Source: Gammaproteobacteria bacterium (GTDB lineage Bacteria; Pseudomonadota; Gammaproteobacteria; Chromatiales; Chromatiaceae). Taken from it: a DNA stretch of 43,677 nucleotides. The position numbers were made by a program, and so were the translations under genes. Of this stretch, positions 33,633-43,531 are shown piece by piece. Position 1 is the first letter of the stretch, and every line of letters starts with the position of its first letter. Under the pieces are notes generated by a model. It saw only the letters and a list, made by a program, of their open reading frames with translations. It was not told the DNA's origin and did not search any database. The stretch lies in contig WFXD01000024.1 of assembly GCA_015490795.1 (NCBI GenBank), forward strand, positions 1 to 43,677, written 5' to 3'.

Positions 33633-36281
33633 TTACAGTTCTCTTGCGACTTCGGTATGCTCAAAAACCTCGATCTGGTCGCCCGGCCTTACATCATTGT
33701 AGTTTTTCACGCCGATGCCGCACTCCATGCCGCTCTTGACCTCCTGCGCATCCTCTTTGAAGCGGCGCAGTGACTCAAGTGCACCTTCGTAGATCACCAC
33801 ATTATCCCGCAGCACGCGGATTGGGTTGTTGCGCTTTACAACACCCTCAACCACCATGCAGCCTGCGATGGAACCCAGTTTTGAAGAGCGGAAGACATCT
33901 CGCACCTCGGCCAGACCCACGATCTCTTCGCGGATTTCGGGGGAGAGCATGCCAAGGATGGCGCTCTTCACATCATCAATCACCTCGTAGATGATGCTGT
34001 AGTAGCGAAGATCCAGCTCTTTCTCTTCGATGACGCTGCGCGCCGAGGCATCTGCACGTACATTAAAGCCGATGATGATGGCATTTGAGGTGACGGCCAG
34101 GTTGGCATCGGACTCGTTGATGCCACCCACACCGGAGGCAACCACTTTGACCTTGACATCGTCAGTGCCAATCTTGGTCAGTGAATCCCTGAGCGCTTCG
34201 ACGCTGCCCTGCACATCTGCCTTGACAATGAGGTTGACGTAGTTGACCTCGCCCTGCCCCATCTGGGAGAAGAGTTCGTCAAGTTTCGCCGCCTTCTGGG
34301 CCGTCAGGCGGCTATCGCGCATCTTCTCCTGGCGCAGCGCTGTCACTTCACGCGCCTGTCGCTCATCGGCTACCGCCATGGTGTCGTCGCCCGCATTGGG
34401 TACGCCGGAGAGCCCAAGCACCTCAACGGGAAAGGATGGCCCTGCCGATTCAACCGGCTTGCCGCTCTCGTCGAACATGGCGCGCACCCGGCCGGACTCC
34501 TGGCCACTGACCAGAATATCGCCACGCTTGAGTGTTCCAGATTGCACCAGCACCGTTGCCACCGGGCCACGGCCCCGATCAAGCCGGGATTCAACAATCA
34601 CGCCACGAGCCGGCCCTTCAACCACTGCATCCAGCTCCAACACCTCTGATTGCAGTGAGATGGCATCAAGCAGGTCATCAATGCCCTCTCCGGTCTTGGC
34701 GGAGACGTTGACAAACATGGTGTCGCCTCCCCAGTCTTCAGGGATGACATCTTCCTGGGAGAGCTCCTGCATGACCCGGTCGGGGTTGGCCTCCGGCTTA
34801 TCCATCTTGTTGACGGCGATCAGCAGTGGCACCTCTGCCGCCTTTGCGTGCTGAATGGCCTCTTTGGTCTGCGGCATCACGCCATCGTCCGCGGCAACGA
34901 CCAGTACGATAATATCGGTGACCTTTGCTCCACGCGCACGCATTGCACTGAATGCGGCATGCCCCGGCGTATCGAGAAAGGTGATCATCCCTTTATCGGT
35001 ATTAACATGGTAGGCACCGATGTGCTGCGTAATGCCACCGGCCTCACCCTCTGCAACATGGGTGGATTTTATGTAATCCAGGAGTGATGTTTTACCGTGA
35101 TCCACATGCCCCATAATGGTGACAACAGGTGCACGCGTCTCTTTTTCACCTGACTCTTCCGCCTGTATGAGCAGCTCGTCTTCCAGGCTCTCCTCTTTGG
35201 CTGCAATCGCCTTATGGCCCATCTCTTCAACGACCAGGGTAGCTGTATCACGATCCAGGAGCTGATTAATCGTCACCATGGACCCCATCTTCATCAGCGC
35301 CTTGATCACTTCAGCGGCCTTGACGGACATCTTCTGTGCAAGATCGCCTACCGAGATATTTTCGGGAATCTCAATAGTGTGAACCACCGGGGTTGTGGGC
35401 TTCACAAAGCCATGTTCTGCATCCTGCTGCTGGCGGGAGGCAACAGAGTGCCGTTTGGCAGGCTTCTGTTTACGACGCCCGCGCTTCGCCGCAGCAACAT
35501 GCAGCTCTTCGCGCCTGCGTCCCCCTTTGCCTTTACCCTGCTCCTTGCCTGACTCTTTCTCTTTTGATTTTGCCTTGGATTTGGATTTAGCCGTTTTATC
35601 AGTGTCTTTATCCGCTGGCTGCGCCTTGCCCTTCGCCGGTTTGGCAGGCTCAGTGCTTTTGACTCGCTCAGCGGCTTCGTTGGCCGCAGCCAGCTCCTGT
35701 CTGCGCCGCTCGGCCTCTTCCTCCTGCAGGCGTTTGACCTCTGCTTCTGCCTGCCTGGCCTCTTCAACTGCCTGGCGAAGCGCCTCCTCTTTTTTCCGGC
35801 GTTCATCTTCCGCTGCCCGCCGGGCCTCGTCTTCCAGCTCTATTTTGCGCCTTGCTTCCGCCTGCTCCGCAAGCGCTACCTTTGCTGCTTCAGCCTCCAG
35901 AGATCCCTGCTCGTCATCAACAGCCGCGCCCCGCTTCACATAGGTGCGTTTGCGGCGCACCTCAACATTCACCGTCTTGCCACCACGCGCTCGAGGGCTG
36001 ACAGCCGCCCTGCCCGTTGCCCTTCCTGTCTGGGTGACAGGCTGACGCAGCTGGCTGACGGTTTTTCTTTTCAGTGTGATCTTTTTTGGCTCGCCTGTTG
36101 AAAGCTCACCAGATTTACCGTGACTATCGCGCAGATAGTTCAACAGGCTGACCTTCTCTTCTTCTGAAATGCTTGCATCCGGATCACTTTTGTCCACACC
36201 CGCATCACTCAGCTGGCTTAGCAGGCGATCAACAGGAATGCCAACGTCTGTAGCAAATTGTCTTATTGTCACTTCATTCAT
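33633..36281 (-). CDS. infB: Translation initiation factor IF-2
   Basis: An 882-residue GTPase that places fMet-tRNA on the 30S subunit. An N-terminal IF2-N motif ([16 protein letters not shown]) is followed by a long Lys/Glu/Arg-rich linker (about 65-290). The G domain begins at about 385 with [13 protein letters not shown], then DTPGHAAF and NKMDKPE. Beta-barrel and C-terminal fMet-tRNA-binding domains complete it. Shorter isoforms from internal starts occur in E. coli, but no decisive internal ribosome site is visible. Confidence 0.97.
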   Translation of the reverse strand: MNEVTIRQFATDVGIPVDRLLSQLSDAGVDKSDPDASISEEEKVSLLNYLRDSHGKSGELSTGEPKKITLKRKTVSQLRQPVTQTGRATGRAAVSPRARGGKTVNVEVRRKRTYVKRGAAVDDEQGSLEAEAAKVALAEQAEARRKIELEDEARRAAEDERRKKEEALRQAVEEARQAEAEVKRLQEEEAERRRQELAAANEAAERVKSTEPAKPAKGKAQPADKDTDKTAKSKSKAKSKEKESGKEQGKGKGGRRREELHVAAAKRGRRKQKPAKRHSVASRQQQDAEHGFVKPTTPVVHTIEIPENISVGDLAQKMSVKAAEVIKALMKMGSMVTINQLLDRDTATLVVEEMGHKAIAAKEESLEDELLIQAEESGEKETRAPVVTIMGHVDHGKTSLLDYIKSTHVAEGEAGGITQHIGAYHVNTDKGMITFLDTPGHAAFSAMRARGAKVTDIIVLVVAADDGVMPQTKEAIQHAKAAEVPLLIAVNKMDKPEANPDRVMQELSQEDVIPEDWGGDTMFVNVSAKTGEGIDDLLDAISLQSEVLELDAVVEGPARGVIVESRLDRGRGPVATVLVQSGTLKRGDILVSGQESGRVRAMFDESGKPVESAGPSFPVEVLGLSGVPNAGDDTMAVADERQAREVTALRQEKMRDSRLTAQKAAKLDELFSQMGQGEVNYVNLIVKADVQGSVEALRDSLTKIGTDDVKVKVVASGVGGINESDANLAVTSNAIIIGFNVRADASARSVIEEKELDLRYYSIIYEVIDDVKSAILGMLSPEIREEIVGLAEVRDVFRSSKLGSIAGCMVVEGVVKRNNPIRVLRDNVVIYEGALESLRRFKEDAQEVKSGMECGIGVKNYNDVRPGDQIEVFEHTEVAREL

Positions 36282-36305
36282 TTGGATGAACCTCCAGAGT
36301 ACCCT

Positions 36306-37808
36306 TTATCCCTGTTGCTCATCAGCAAACCAGGGCTCGCGCGCGGTCATTATTAACTCGCCTGCACGCTCTTCATCCATATCATCAATTTCCATTAGTT
36401 CGTCAACGGATTGCTCAGCCAGATCATCCATGGTTTTGATGCCACGGCTTGCCAGCACATAGGCCAACTTTTTATCCATGCCCTTCATCTCAAGCAGGTC
36501 GGCTTCAGGCTCTGCCTCGGAAAGAGTCTCTTCCTTTGCAATTGCCTGGGTTAGCAGCACCTCTTTGGCTCGCCCTCGCAGCTCTTCAACGATGGCCTGG
36601 TCGAACTCTTCAATTTCAAGCATTTCGCTCAGCGGCACATAGGCCACCTCGTCAATGGATGAGAAGCCCTCCTGCACAAGAATGACCGCAACCTCTTCAT
36701 CCACATCCAGCTGTTCCATGAAGTTTTCAATCAGGGAGCGCGCCTCATCTTCACTCTTTTCAGCGGCCTGCTCTACGGTCATGACGTTCAGGTTCCAGCC
36801 CGTCAGTTCACTTGCCAGCCGCACATTCTGCCCGCCTCTTCCGATAGCCTGGGAGAGCTGATCCTCGTTCACGGCAACATCCATGCTGTGCGCATCCTCA
36901 TCAACAACGATGGAGACGACCTCTGCGGGTGACATGGCGTTGATTACAAACTGGGCAGGGTTCTCATTCCATAAAATAATATCTACACGCTCACCGCCCA
37001 GCTCATTTGAGACGGCCTGGACGCGAGATCCCCGCATACCCACACAGGCACCTACCGGGTCGATGCGCTGGTCTATGGCTCGTACGGCAATCTTTGCCCG
37101 TAGCCCGGTATCACGCGCTGCGCCAATGATGTCAATAAGCCCTTCACCGACCTCAGGCACTTCGAGTTTAAAAAGCTCTATCAACAGCTCTGGGCAGGTG
37201 CGGCTGACATAGAGTTGCGGGCCGCGCTGTTCTGCCCGGATGTCATACAGGTAACCTCTGATACGATCACCGGTCCGTACCGACTCACGGGAGATCATCT
37301 CCTCTCTTGGAATCAACGCTTCAGCGTTGCCCCCCAGATCCAGCAGGATCTGGCCGCGCTCAACCCGTTTGACCACGCCTGTTACCAGATCGCCTTTACG
37401 CTCTTGATAGGCCTCTACAACCTTTGCCCTCTCCGCTTCACGCACCTTCTGGACGATAACCTGTTTCGCGGTTTGAGCTGCAATCCGGCCAAAGGTGATT
37501 GATTCAAAAGGCTCTTCTATATAGTCACCAACCTGGATATCGGGGTGATCCTGGCGCGCATCTTCCAATGTGATCTGGGCATCAGGGTTATCATGCTCTT
37601 CATCAAACTCATCTATAACCAGCCAGCGCCGAAAGGTTTCGTAGGAGCCGTCTGCACGATCAATTGCTACTCTGACGTCAATATCACCCGGGGTTTTCTT
37701 GCGCGTAGCCGTGGCCAACGCAATCTCTATCGCCTCGAATATAAGCTCTTTGCCAATGGATTTCTCATTAGAAACCGCATCAACAACCATCAATATCTCT
37801 TTGTTCAT
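36306..37808 (-). CDS. nusA: Transcription termination/antitermination factor NusA
   Basis: A 500-residue RNA-polymerase-binding factor. The N-terminal domain begins [15 protein letters not shown]. An S1 domain ([19 protein letters not shown]) is followed by two KH domains ([16 protein letters not shown] and [17 protein letters not shown]). Two C-terminal acidic helix-hairpin-helix repeats cover about 365-495. It controls pausing, termination and antitermination. It lies between rimP and infB in the standard order. Confidence 0.97.
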   Translation of the reverse strand: MNKEILMVVDAVSNEKSIGKELIFEAIEIALATATRKKTPGDIDVRVAIDRADGSYETFRRWLVIDEFDEEHDNPDAQITLEDARQDHPDIQVGDYIEEPFESITFGRIAAQTAKQVIVQKVREAERAKVVEAYQERKGDLVTGVVKRVERGQILLDLGGNAEALIPREEMISRESVRTGDRIRGYLYDIRAEQRGPQLYVSRTCPELLIELFKLEVPEVGEGLIDIIGAARDTGLRAKIAVRAIDQRIDPVGACVGMRGSRVQAVSNELGGERVDIILWNENPAQFVINAMSPAEVVSIVVDEDAHSMDVAVNEDQLSQAIGRGGQNVRLASELTGWNLNVMTVEQAAEKSEDEARSLIENFMEQLDVDEEVAVILVQEGFSSIDEVAYVPLSEMLEIEEFDQAIVEELRGRAKEVLLTQAIAKEETLSEAEPEADLLEMKGMDKKLAYVLASRGIKTMDDLAEQSVDELMEIDDMDEERAGELIMTAREPWFADEQQG

Positions 37809-37824
37809 CTATTCCAATTCCTAA

Positions 37825-38283
37825 TCAGAACTCTGGTATGAGCCGTGCAGACTCAATCTGATCCAACGGTACATCAATCTTTTTACCCTCTACATCAAGA
37901 ATCACATCATCACCCTCGACACCCATCAGTATCCCCTCATGCCTGCGGCGGCCATTCAGCTTGATGCGCATCTTGATGCGTGCTTTTTTTCCTCTGAAAC
38001 GGTCAAAATGATCTCTGTCAAACAGTGGCCTGTCCATGCCCGGCGAAGAGACCTCCAGATCATAATTCCCTTCAATAGGGTTTTCTACATCAAGCAAGCC
38101 ACTGATTTGGTGACTGACGGCGGTGCAGTCATCAAGCGTTATACCCTTGCCAGAATCAATGTAAATACGGAGTAACACACCCTGTTTTTGTCGACTCAAT
38201 AACTCAATGCCCACCAGTTCGTAACCCATGGACTCCACGGCCTGGCGTATTGTTTGAGTCAAATTGTCTGGAGCACTTCGCAT
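37825..38283 (-). CDS. rimP: Ribosome maturation factor RimP
   Basis: A 152-residue 30S assembly factor; first gene of the nusA-infB operon. The conserved motifs are YELVGIELLSRQKQGVLLRI, DDCTAVSHQISGLLDVE and EVSSPGMDRPL. The open frame extends to 38325, but ATG 38283 fits the family N-terminus (MRSAPDNLTQTIRQAVES), and AGGA lies nine bases upstream. Confidence 0.94.
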   Translation of the reverse strand: MRSAPDNLTQTIRQAVESMGYELVGIELLSRQKQGVLLRIYIDSGKGITLDDCTAVSHQISGLLDVENPIEGNYDLEVSSPGMDRPLFDRDHFDRFRGKKARIKMRIKLNGRRRHEGILMGVEGDDVILDVEGKKIDVPLDQIESARLIPEF

Positions 38284-38372
38284 CAATAACCATCCTACAC
38301 GGGGCACAAATAAAAAATGGGCCAAAGGCCCACTTCAAATAATCCAATAACTACCAGGCCAAACCAAACCCG

Positions 38373-38404
38373 AAAAAAAACCCCGGCACCGGGGTTTTTT
38401 CTTT
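38373..38404. terminator. Bidirectional rho-independent terminator upstream of rimP
   Basis: CCCCG-GCAC-CGGGG (38381-38394) is flanked by A8 on one side and T6-C-T4 on the other, so it works in both directions. It would separate the rimP operon from upstream transcription. Confidence 0.8.
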
Positions 38405-38408
38405 TATT

Positions 38409-38423
38409 TGGTAGCGGGGGCTG
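38409..38423 (-). other. Possible 3'-end remnant of an initiator tRNA gene
   Basis: Read on the minus strand the bases end in GCCCCCGCTACCA, like the acceptor stem and CCA of some bacterial tRNA-fMet genes. rimP is often preceded by exactly that tRNA. The T-arm and the rest of a tRNA are missing beyond about 13-15 bases, so if real it is a fragment left by a rearrangement. Confidence 0.3.
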
Positions 38424-38647
38424 TTCGCCAGCTTCATCTGCTTAGCATTGCCAAGGATATTACAGCACCAAAACCCGCCCCGATCAGGGCGCTACTATCA
38501 AATCACGTAAGGAGTCCACCCGACTGAGACGCTGGAGTATACCAGCATATCCCCGCTTGCATCAATGGAAGATGAGTAAAATGCGCGACAATCATCCTAT
38601 AAGGTTGATGAGATGGCCTCCTCCCACCTTTGAAATGAACAACGGCG
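38424..38647. other. Non-coding stretch, nothing recognised
   Basis: About 220 bases between the possible tRNA fragment and the orphan frame at 38648. No gene, clear repeat or hairpin of note. It probably belongs to rearranged DNA joining the rimP operon to the truncated efflux channel gene. Confidence 0.4.
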
Positions 38648-38869
38648 TTGCAATACGCCATGGTAGAGATATTAACAACCATCGAACAAAAGTGGGGGAG
38701 ACCGCGATTTCGCGCCCAATTGAAAGCACAAGAGATCCACGACAGTTGGCAAGCAATCCGTCAAAAGATGGAAGACCAACAGCGCGTCACAGTAAGCCTG
38801 CTGTGCGAAGATGGCAAGAGATTACACCTTCACAGGGCAACCCGTGCAGAACCCCATCAGATCCTGTAG
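38648..38869 (+). CDS. Unrecognised small ORF at a rearrangement junction
   Basis: 73 residues from TTG 38648, or 69 from ATG 38660 (MVEILTTIEQKWGRPRFRAQ). It is basic and helical, ending DGKRLHLHRATRAEPHQIL. I do not recognise it; the tail loosely resembles C-termini of some DDE transposases, so it could be a transposase end. Its stop codon lies at the exact point where homology of the truncated efflux channel gene (other strand) ceases, consistent with a breakpoint. Confidence 0.35.
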   Translation: MQYAMVEILTTIEQKWGRPRFRAQLKAQEIHDSWQAIRQKMEDQQRVTVSLLCEDGKRLHLHRATRAEPHQIL

Positions 38870-38870
38870 C

Positions 38871-39659
38871 TGGAGTATGGTCATCATGACCTCAATATGC
38901 TCAGCAAGTCTGGCCTGGCTTATGGCCGTGGTTGCAATGCTGCCGGCTAACTTCAGGCGAGCGGCCTCTAACTCATAGCGCCGGTACTCTGCATGCGCAG
39001 CCAGGGCTTCCAGGGCACGGCGGTTGCCGCCAGCCAAATCGAATTGATAATGAACAGCGATGCCGGGGCTGTATGAACTGAACTCTTTTGGGTCACCAAC
39101 CTGCCCCATAGCACTGGGATTCGTACGTTGACGCTGAGTATTGATGTCGGCATCAATCTGCGGGTATAACGTCGATCCGGCCCGCGCGGCGTAGATCTCC
39201 TGTACCTGCCGCAAGGTTGCCTGCGCCGCCGCCAGCGCCGGGTTCGCCTGCAAGGCCTCGCTGATCAGTGTATTCAGCCTGGGCGAGCCCAGTTCACGCC
39301 ACCATTGAGTATCCACGCTCCAACCCGATTGAAAATGCTGCGCCTCACCTAGGAGGCTGTCCGAGAACTCGGCTTTTTACGAAATGCAATTTCTAACTCA
39401 TTGATTTGTAAGGAGTTAATTATTGACAAATTGCATATTTACCTATTCTCGGACAGCCTCCTAGTGCGATCGATGTTGATGCAGTGTGCTCGGGTAAGGG
39501 GGCTGCAGTGTAGTTTGCTACCTCAGGCACCGCCGGTCGTGTGAAATCGGGACCCACGGTGCAACCGGTCAGGAACCCGGCAATCATCAGCATTGTAAAG
39601 GTTTGGGCTGATCTCGAGCGTTCAACGTCGAGGCTGTGGGTTGTCTCAGTGCTGCCCAT
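38871..39659 (-). pseudogene. NodT-type outer-membrane efflux channel, disrupted and truncated
   Basis: The gene starts at ATG 39659 (GGAG seven bases upstream) with a lipoprotein signal ending LTGC and the family opening TVGPDFTRPAVPE. At CTAG 39461-39464 the 108-bp MITE interrupts it. Removing the MITE plus one CTAG restores the frame: SIALGEAQHFQSGW, then SVDTQWWRELGSPRLNTLI, then typical TolC-family helices. Around 38871 (after EVMMTILQLQ) homology stops, so over half of the channel is missing. It was the last gene of the efflux operon, so the pump has lost its dedicated outer-membrane exit. Confidence 0.88.
39353..39460. mobile_element. 108-bp MITE, copy B, inside the efflux channel gene
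   Basis: Ends GAGGCTGTCCGAGAA and TTCTCGGACAGCCTC are perfectly complementary, flanked by CTAG at 39349-39352 and 39461-39464. In-frame repair of the host gene after removal of 112 bp proves a 4-bp CTAG duplication. Confidence 0.93.
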
Positions 39660-39688
39660 AGAAGTGCTCCACAAGTTGAACTTTGGCC

Positions 39689-40396
39689 TTAATCAAAACC
39701 TCGTCTCTCACCCACTTCCTCATGCGTCACACCATCACGGATGTGATAGATACGCTTGAAGGTTGGAATGATTTTTTCGTCGTGGGTGACGACGATGATG
39801 GCCGTTTCGTACTTCTTTGCCATGTCATTGAGAATGCGAATGACTGACATTGCACGTTCAGAATCCAGCGGTGCGGTGGGCTCATCGGCCAGGATCACCG
39901 GCGGGCGATTGACCAGGCCGCGCGCGATGGCCACACGCTGTTGTTCGCCGCCAGAGAGCTGCGAAGGCATCGCCCGGGCTCGATGCTGGACATCAAGGGC
40001 CGTTAACAGATCGAGTGCACGCTGGCGCGCCTCGCCGTTTGGCAAACCCGCCAGCATCGGTAACAATGCCACGTTATCGGTGACATCCAGAAAAGGGATC
40101 AGGTAGGGTGCCTGAAATACGAAACCGATTTTGTCGCGGCGCAGGGCACGCAAATCAGGCGCTTTCCAACCCTCGTCGTAAATCACTTCACCACCCAGCA
40201 TCATGCGCCCGGCGCTGGGGTCGATCACCGCGCCCAGGGATTTAAGCAGCGTACTCTTGCCCGAGCCGGACGGCCCGATCAGCCCAACCACTTCACCAGG
40301 CTCTACCTGCATATCCACTTTCTTTAGTGCATCGACAGCTGTGTCGCCTGTGCCATAGCGCTTTCTCATACCCTCGATAACAATACCTTTATTCAT
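39689..40396 (-). CDS. ABC transporter ATPase, MacB/LolD-like
   Basis: About 235 residues from ATG 40396. Walker A is GPSGSGKST, the Q loop lies in [12 protein letters not shown], the signature is [15 protein letters not shown], Walker B is [11 protein letters not shown], and the H loop is VVTHD. The frame extends upstream to 40471, but that would overlap the permease gene and adds residues foreign to the family. It powers the permease ending 4 bp upstream; the family includes type VII (mechanotransmission) ABC systems such as MacB and LolCDE. Confidence 0.93.
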   Translation of the reverse strand: MNKGIVIEGMRKRYGTGDTAVDALKKVDMQVEPGEVVGLIGPSGSGKSTLLKSLGAVIDPSAGRMMLGGEVIYDEGWKAPDLRALRRDKIGFVFQAPYLIPFLDVTDNVALLPMLAGLPNGEARQRALDLLTALDVQHRARAMPSQLSGGEQQRVAIARGLVNRPPVILADEPTAPLDSERAMSVIRILNDMAKKYETAIIVVTHDEKIIPTFKRIYHIRDGVTHEEVGERRGFD

Positions 40397-40400
40397 TCCG

Positions 40401-41603
40401 TCAACCCCCAATCGCTTCTGCGGGATCGACCTTGAGCGCCATACGGATGGCGACAAGGCTGGCCAGCACACAGATCATGAGTACAGCGAAAAAGCCCGTG
40501 ACCGAATCGAGCGGCATAAGTAATACGTACTTTGGAAAATACGGTGCGGCGAAAGTGGCGGTGACCTTGCCGACAACAAAGCCGATCACTCCCAGCACGA
40601 CGGCCTGCTGCATGATCATCGCCGCGATAGTGCGGTTGCGCGTGCCGATGAGCTTCAGAACCGCGATCTCGCGAATCTTGTCCATGGTCAGCGTATAGAT
40701 GATGAAGGCGACAATCGCCGCACTGACAATGGCCAGGATTACCAGAAACATGCCGATCTGCCTGGATGAGGTAGCGATCAGCTTGCCGATCAGGATCTCT
40801 TCCATTTGCGAGCGGGTATAGGCGGTCAACCGCTGCCAGCGCCGGATGGGACGCGCGATACCCTCGGCGCTGAAGCCCGGTCTGATCCGCACCAGCACGG
40901 CGTTGACATAGGGATTGCTGCTTTGCGTGGCTATTACCGCATCGAGCAGGCCGGGTACACCAGGGCGGTTGAGCATGGGGTTCTCGGCGGTACGTCTCCG
41001 CTGTTGCAGGACGGCGTCGTTGTCCTTGAGGAACTGCACCTCTTGGGCGTCCTTCAGAGGGATAAACACCATCGGATCACCACTGGAGGAGACCATGCGC
41101 CGGGTGAGTCCAACCACGGTGTATTGGTTGCGGCGTACCTGGATACGGTCGCCGAGTTCGAAGCCGGTGGCAATATCGGCCACCGCTTCGTAGTGGCTGC
41201 GAGTGATCTGCCGCCCAGCCACGAGGTACGGTGGCCAACCCGGCTTTCCAGACGATCCAGCAACAACTCCGACCACCATGGCGCGTACATCGCGCCTGCC
41301 CTGGCGTACCTGCATGGTGAGATAGGTCACGTTTGCGGCCTCTGCCACACCAGGCATGGAGAGAATGCTGCGGTAGAGATCGTCATTGATGCTGGACGAT
41401 TCGGCGTAAGGCCCCAGCGTATCCTGCTGTACCACCCAAAGATCCGCGCCGCTATTATCGAGCAGTGCTTTGCCATCGTCCACCATGCCCCGGTACACGC
41501 CGGCCATGGTCAGAGTCACACCGATCAGCAGCCCAAGACCGATGCCGGTAAAAATGAACTTACCCCAAGTGTTGAGGATATCTCTGCCGGCAAGACTGAT
41601 CAC
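40401..41603 (-). CDS. FtsX/MacB-like ABC permease
   Basis: A 400-residue permease. TM1 (about 15-33) is followed by a large periplasmic domain (about 40-270), then three C-terminal helices (about 275-300, 320-345, 365-385; IVSAAIVAFIIYTLTMDKIR and VLGVIGFVVGKVTATFAAPY). This is the FtsX-fold topology of DevC/MacB-type exporters. It overlaps the adaptor gene by 4 bp. Confidence 0.9.
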   Translation of the reverse strand: MISLAGRDILNTWGKFIFTGIGLGLLIGVTLTMAGVYRGMVDDGKALLDNSGADLWVVQQDTLGPYAESSSINDDLYRSILSMPGVAEAANVTYLTMQVRQGRRDVRAMVVGVVAGSSGKPGWPPYLVAGRQITRSHYEAVADIATGFELGDRIQVRRNQYTVVGLTRRMVSSSGDPMVFIPLKDAQEVQFLKDNDAVLQQRRRTAENPMLNRPGVPGLLDAVIATQSSNPYVNAVLVRIRPGFSAEGIARPIRRWQRLTAYTRSQMEEILIGKLIATSSRQIGMFLVILAIVSAAIVAFIIYTLTMDKIREIAVLKLIGTRNRTIAAMIMQQAVVLGVIGFVVGKVTATFAAPYFPKYVLLMPLDSVTGFFAVLMICVLASLVAIRMALKVDPAEAIGG

Positions 41604-42751
41604 TTCGCCGCCCCAGGGATCTGCTTGACAATATGGAGGCGACTCCGCTCGCTCAATGCCTTTTCGCTATAGACCACCACCCGGTCGCCGATTGTGAGAC
41701 CCTCACGAATTTGTACCTGACCATCAAGATCACCTGCGCCAAGCTTCACCGCCACGAAACGCAATTCCCCATCCTGGATTTGCCACACGCCCAGTTGATC
41801 ATCTACAGTTCGGACAGCAGCGTTAGAGACGACCGGCATGGCAGACAGTTCGGGCAAGGTAACGGTAACCTCGGCCAGTTCCCCGATGGGTGGAAGTGGA
41901 TCAGGCAGCTCATCAAACACAATCCTGGCAAGTATCTCTTCAGTCACGGCGTCGGCCAGAGGCTCCACCCGCAACACCCTGCCCTTCATGCTCTGTCCGT
42001 TGCGTGAGCGCAGGGAGATCTCTGCTGGCAGTCTCGCAGTCAGTCCTGTAGCGCTGGTCTGATCGAAACGCACATGAATCCACAGGCTCTGAGGATCGAT
42101 CATCTCCACCACGGGTTGCCCTGCAACAACCGTACTGCCGGGATTTGCATCGCGCGCCACTATCAGCCCCTCCACTGGAGAGACCAGACGCATATTGCTT
42201 CTTTGCGCAACAACCGCCGCGCCATCAGCTCGCACGCGTGCAAGCTCTTCCCTGGCAGCTGCAAGCGCTGCATTGGCAATTTTCAAATCCTGCTCCTTGG
42301 TGGCGGCGATCTCTTCGCTAGTCGTATGCACGGCCAGCAGTTGCTCGTAGCGCTTTGCTTGACTCTGCGCATGGGCCTGACGCGCCTCGGCTTCGCGCAA
42401 TGCCGCCTGTGCACGCTTCAGTGCCGCCTCTTGGGCACGAACCCTGTCATCAAGATCTACCGGGTCCATTTCTCCAAGCAGTTGTCCACCCTGCACCCGG
42501 TCACCGACATGCACATCCAGTTTTTTTACCCGCCCGGCAAAGGTAGGGCCGATTCGATAGGTGAAGCGCGCTTCCACGGTACCGATACCAAATAGGGCCG
42601 GGGTGATCGATCTTGCCTCCACGGTGGAAACAGTAACTGCCACCGGCGCCAGCGGTCCGGAACGCAGTGCGACATAAACGAACAACACAAGCAATGGCAA
42701 AACCACGCCGATAAGCGCCAAAGTACGGCCCTGAAAAGGAAGCGCCTTCAT
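41600..42751 (-). CDS. Periplasmic adaptor (membrane fusion protein), HlyD/MacA-like
   Basis: A 383-residue adaptor. An N-terminal anchor (about 12-32) leads to a lipoyl-type half (GRVKKLDVHVGDRVQGGQLL), a long coiled-coil hairpin (about 85-165, Ala/Glu/Arg-rich), the second lipoyl half (LVSPVEGLIVARDANPGSTV) and beta-barrel domains. It would link the inner-membrane permease to an outer-membrane channel, the gene for which is broken at 38871-39659. It overlaps the TetR gene and the permease gene by 4 bp each. Confidence 0.92.
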   Translation of the reverse strand: MKALPFQGRTLALIGVVLPLLVLFVYVALRSGPLAPVAVTVSTVEARSITPALFGIGTVEARFTYRIGPTFAGRVKKLDVHVGDRVQGGQLLGEMDPVDLDDRVRAQEAALKRAQAALREAEARQAHAQSQAKRYEQLLAVHTTSEEIAATKEQDLKIANAALAAAREELARVRADGAAVVAQRSNMRLVSPVEGLIVARDANPGSTVVAGQPVVEMIDPQSLWIHVRFDQTSATGLTARLPAEISLRSRNGQSMKGRVLRVEPLADAVTEEILARIVFDELPDPLPPIGELAEVTVTLPELSAMPVVSNAAVRTVDDQLGVWQIQDGELRFVAVKLGAGDLDGQVQIREGLTIGDRVVVYSEKALSERSRLHIVKQIPGAAK

Positions 42752-43356
42752 TGCTTGCTCCGAATGCCGCGAAGAAAGATCGCAAAGACCCTCGGCGCAT
42801 CTTTCCGGACCAACTCAACATCGCCTGCGAGCATTGACTGCATGACCAGCCCCTGTACGGTGCCGATGAACAGGGTCACAGCAGCAGCAGTGTCAAGGGA
42901 AGCAGACAACTCGCCAGCGGCCTTGCCCTCTTCGATAAGGCCATGCAGACGCTCGCCATAACGGCGAATGAGCGTCTGCGCCATGCGTTTGGGCGCCGTC
43001 AGCTTGGCATGCTGCAACTCCCCGAACATCATGCGCGGGACACCCGGATTCTCAACCACGAACTCGATGTGGGCCATAAAAATTGCCTCGATGGCTGCAA
43101 CTGGCGTGGATGTGGCGCGCGCAGCTTTATCCACCCGGGAGAGCAGGCGGTTTGCAACAAACTCCATCACCGCCTGCAGGATGGCATCCTTGGTCGGAAA
43201 GTGTTTGAACAAGGCACCCTGGGTCACACCCATATGTTTGGCAATGGCTGTTGTCGTGATCTCGCTCGGATTCTGTTCAGCAGCCAGCTCTACAACGGCG
43301 TCAACCGTGGCAGCGCGGCGCTCATCGGCAGATAGGTGCTTTGCGTGTTTTTTCAT
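42748..43356 (-). CDS. TetR/AcrR-family repressor
   Basis: A 202-residue regulator. The N-terminal helix-turn-helix (about 10-57) reads VELAAEQNPSEITTTAIAKH then MGVTQGALFKHFPTKDAIL; the C-terminal ligand domain is all helical and may bind a hydrophobic drug-like compound. As first gene of the efflux operon it probably represses its own promoter; a matching inverted repeat overlaps the -10 region just upstream. No Shine-Dalgarno is seen before ATG 43356. Confidence 0.93.
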   Translation of the reverse strand: MKKHAKHLSADERRAATVDAVVELAAEQNPSEITTTAIAKHMGVTQGALFKHFPTKDAILQAVMEFVANRLLSRVDKAARATSTPVAAIEAIFMAHIEFVVENPGVPRMMFGELQHAKLTAPKRMAQTLIRRYGERLHGLIEEGKAAGELSASLDTAAAVTLFIGTVQGLVMQSMLAGDVELVRKDAPRVFAIFLRGIRSKQ

Positions 43357-43371
43357 GGCAAGAAATGAAGT

Positions 43372-43414
43372 TAGTAAGTTATTACTATCTTAGTCATCTG
43401 AGACCAACTGTCAA
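43372..43414 (-). promoter_or_regulatory. Promoter and candidate TetR operator of the efflux operon
   Basis: On the minus strand, TTGACA (43414-43409) and TAAGAT (43392-43387) are 16 bases apart. TAGTAA-GTTA-TTACTA (43372-43387) is a perfect inverted repeat just past the -10 box, where a repressor would block initiation. MITE copy C ends at its CTAG only two bases beyond the -35 hexamer. Confidence 0.55.
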
Positions 43415-43419
43415 CCTAG

Positions 43420-43527
43420 GAGGCTGTCCGAGAACTCGGCTTTTTACGAAATGCAATTTCTAACTCATTGATTCGTATGGGGTTAATTATTGGCAAATTG
43501 CATATTCACCTATTCTCGGACAGGCTC
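43420..43527. mobile_element. 108-bp MITE, copy C
   Basis: Same length and layout as copies A and B, flanked by CTAG at 43416-43419 and 43528-43531. The left end has GAGG and the right end GAGC (on its strand), so this copy mixes the two terminal variants. The element that starts at 43532 shares its right CTAG. Confidence 0.92.
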
Positions 43528-43531
43528 CTAG

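Noticed and set aside
38409-38560. Complete tRNA gene upstream of rimP
   Set aside because: Only an acceptor-like end is present; no T-loop GTTCRANNC or matching 5' acceptor strand lies within tRNA length.
40806-41672. 288-residue plus-strand open frame
   Set aside because: Antisense shadow of the FtsX-like permease; no recognisable motif.
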